From Leisingera sp. ANG-M7 (GTDB lineage Bacteria > Pseudomonadota > Alphaproteobacteria > Rhodobacterales > Rhodobacteraceae), in contig NZ_JWLI01000001.1 in the NCBI RefSeq assembly GCF_000813965.1, forward strand, positions 434,001 to 498,000: a stretch of DNA of 64,000 nt, given 5' to 3'. The translations under genes were made by a program, and so were the position numbers. The notes under the pieces are model-generated. The model made no database searches. It was not told the DNA's origin and saw only the letters and a program-made list of their open reading frames with translations. Each line of letters opens with the position of its first letter. The first letter of the stretch is position 1. This document shows, piece by piece, positions 63,408-64,000 of this stretch.

Positions 63408-64000
63408 ATGACCGATTTTGCCGCAACCAAAGCGATGTTCGACCTGCCCGACGGGGTGATCTATCTGGATGGCAACTCGCTTGGCCCCCTGCCCCGTGCT
63501 GCCAAGGACCGGGTCGCGGCGATGATGCAGGACGAATGGGGCCAGATGCTGATCACCGGCTGGAACAAGGCCGGCTGGATGGACAAGCCCAAGGCGCTGG
63601 GAGACCGGGTCGGGCGGCTGATCGGGGCGGAGCCGGGCCATGTGGTGATGGGCGACACACTGTCGATCAAGGTCTATCAGGCGGTTGCCTCGGCGCTGGA
63701 GCTGAACCCGGGGCGCAAGGTGGTGCTGTCGGACAACGGCAACTTTCCCACTGACCTGTACATGGCAGACGGGCTGCTGAAGTCACTCGGGCCGGACTAT
63801 GAGCTGCGGGTGGTCGACCCGGAGGCGGTGGAGGACGCCATCACCGATGAGATCGCAGTGCTGATGATCACCGAGGTGGACTACCGCACGGGGCGCAAGC
63901 ACGACATGAAGGCGCTGACCGAAGAGGCCCATGCCCACGGCGTGCTGACGGTCTGGGATCTGGCGCACTCCGCCGGCGCCATTCCGGTCGATCTGGCCGG
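63408..64000 (+). CDS. kynU: Kynureninase, N-terminal part (runs off the right edge)
   Basis: PLP enzyme hydrolysing kynurenine to anthranilate and alanine in tryptophan breakdown. The visible 197 codons have the family opening LDGNSLGPLPRAAKDRV, EWGQMLITGWNKAGW, GDTLSIKVYQA, DNGNFPTDLYMADG and WDLAHSAGAIPVDLAG, with the PLP-contacting Asp and His. The Schiff-base lysine lies beyond the window end. Start ATG fits the family N-terminus; the Shine-Dalgarno is weak. Upstream, a small AAGCTT-AAGCTT repeat (GCTTCAAGCTTAAA) is the only notable element. Partner genes such as tryptophan dioxygenase are not in the window. Confidence 0.93.
   Translation, partial: MTDFAATKAMFDLPDGVIYLDGNSLGPLPRAAKDRVAAMMQDEWGQMLITGWNKAGWMDKPKALGDRVGRLIGAEPGHVVMGDTLSIKVYQAVASALELNPGRKVVLSDNGNFPTDLYMADGLLKSLGPDYELRVVDPEAVEDAITDEIAVLMITEVDYRTGRKHDMKALTEEAHAHGVLTVWDLAHSAGAIPVDLA

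Noticed and set aside
1-64000. CRISPR arrays, transposases, integrases, phage genes, tRNA or rRNA genes
   Set aside because: None found: no regularly spaced direct repeats with unique spacers, no transposase or integrase motifs, and no cloverleaf-like sequence stood out by eye. A tRNAscan or covariance search could not be run.

Overview
The window is a GC-rich chromosomal segment from an alphaproteobacterium, almost certainly a Rhodobacterales member of the Roseobacter group (Leisingera/Phaeobacter/Ruegeria-like). Three things point there: a 14-gene nuo operon interrupted by small Rhodobacteraceae-type genes (DUF5333, DUF5337, MAPEG, two lipoproteins, a carboxymuconolactone decarboxylase-like protein) and continuing into birA, coaX and ribonuclease J; a NuoE with a long C-terminal extension; and the type of leucine-degradation cluster found in marine roseobacters. 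There is no sign of phage, transposase, CRISPR, tRNA or rRNA. Nearly the whole window is core metabolism.

Layout. 1-5.8 kb: the 5' part of a PAS/histidine kinase gene (minus strand, running off the left edge), prfC, a family 2 glycosyltransferase, an RhlE-type RNA helicase and a 59-residue protein, with strong intrinsic terminators between them. 6-26.5 kb: one minus-strand operon of about 20.5 kb, read from a candidate sigma-70 promoter near 26.55 kb: nuoABCDE, DUF5337, nuoF, MAPEG, lipoprotein, DUF5333, nuoG, lipoprotein, nuoHI, CMD-like, nuoJKLMN, birA, coaX, rnj. It encodes respiratory complex I plus biotin and CoA cofactor enzymes and an RNase. 26.7-35.6 kb: leucine catabolism (ivd, acyl-CoA synthetase, mccB, mccA, HMG-CoA lyase, methylglutaconyl-CoA hydratase), split by an oppositely oriented ompW-like gene. 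BirA, encoded in the nuo operon, would biotinylate the MCC alpha subunit.

35.7-46.9 kb: creA, a DegT-type aminotransferase, gph, glmU-glmS (UDP-GlcNAc supply), a PPOX-family protein, an AlkD-like protein, a lipoprotein, then moaA and two LPS glycosyltransferases (waaA and a GT4). 47-56.7 kb: a peptide/amide uptake and hydrolysis locus in two divergent arms. The minus arm has a double-domain ABC ATPase, an ArgE-like deacetylase and two tandem M20 amidohydrolases. The plus arm has the binding protein and two permeases. 56.8-64 kb: a DUF3422 membrane protein, pntAB transhydrogenase, an isoprenylcysteine-methyltransferase-like membrane protein, an SDR, an MmcQ/YjbR protein and the first 197 codons of kynureninase.

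The most interesting items are the set of accessory genes conserved in position inside the complex I operon, a six-unit His-Gly-acidic hexapeptide repeat in NuoL, the NuoE C-terminal helix-hairpin-helix extension, and several unexplained repeat or palindrome clusters in intergenic DNA (upstream of prfC, creA, the M20 genes and pntA, plus a short interspersed repeat present twice).
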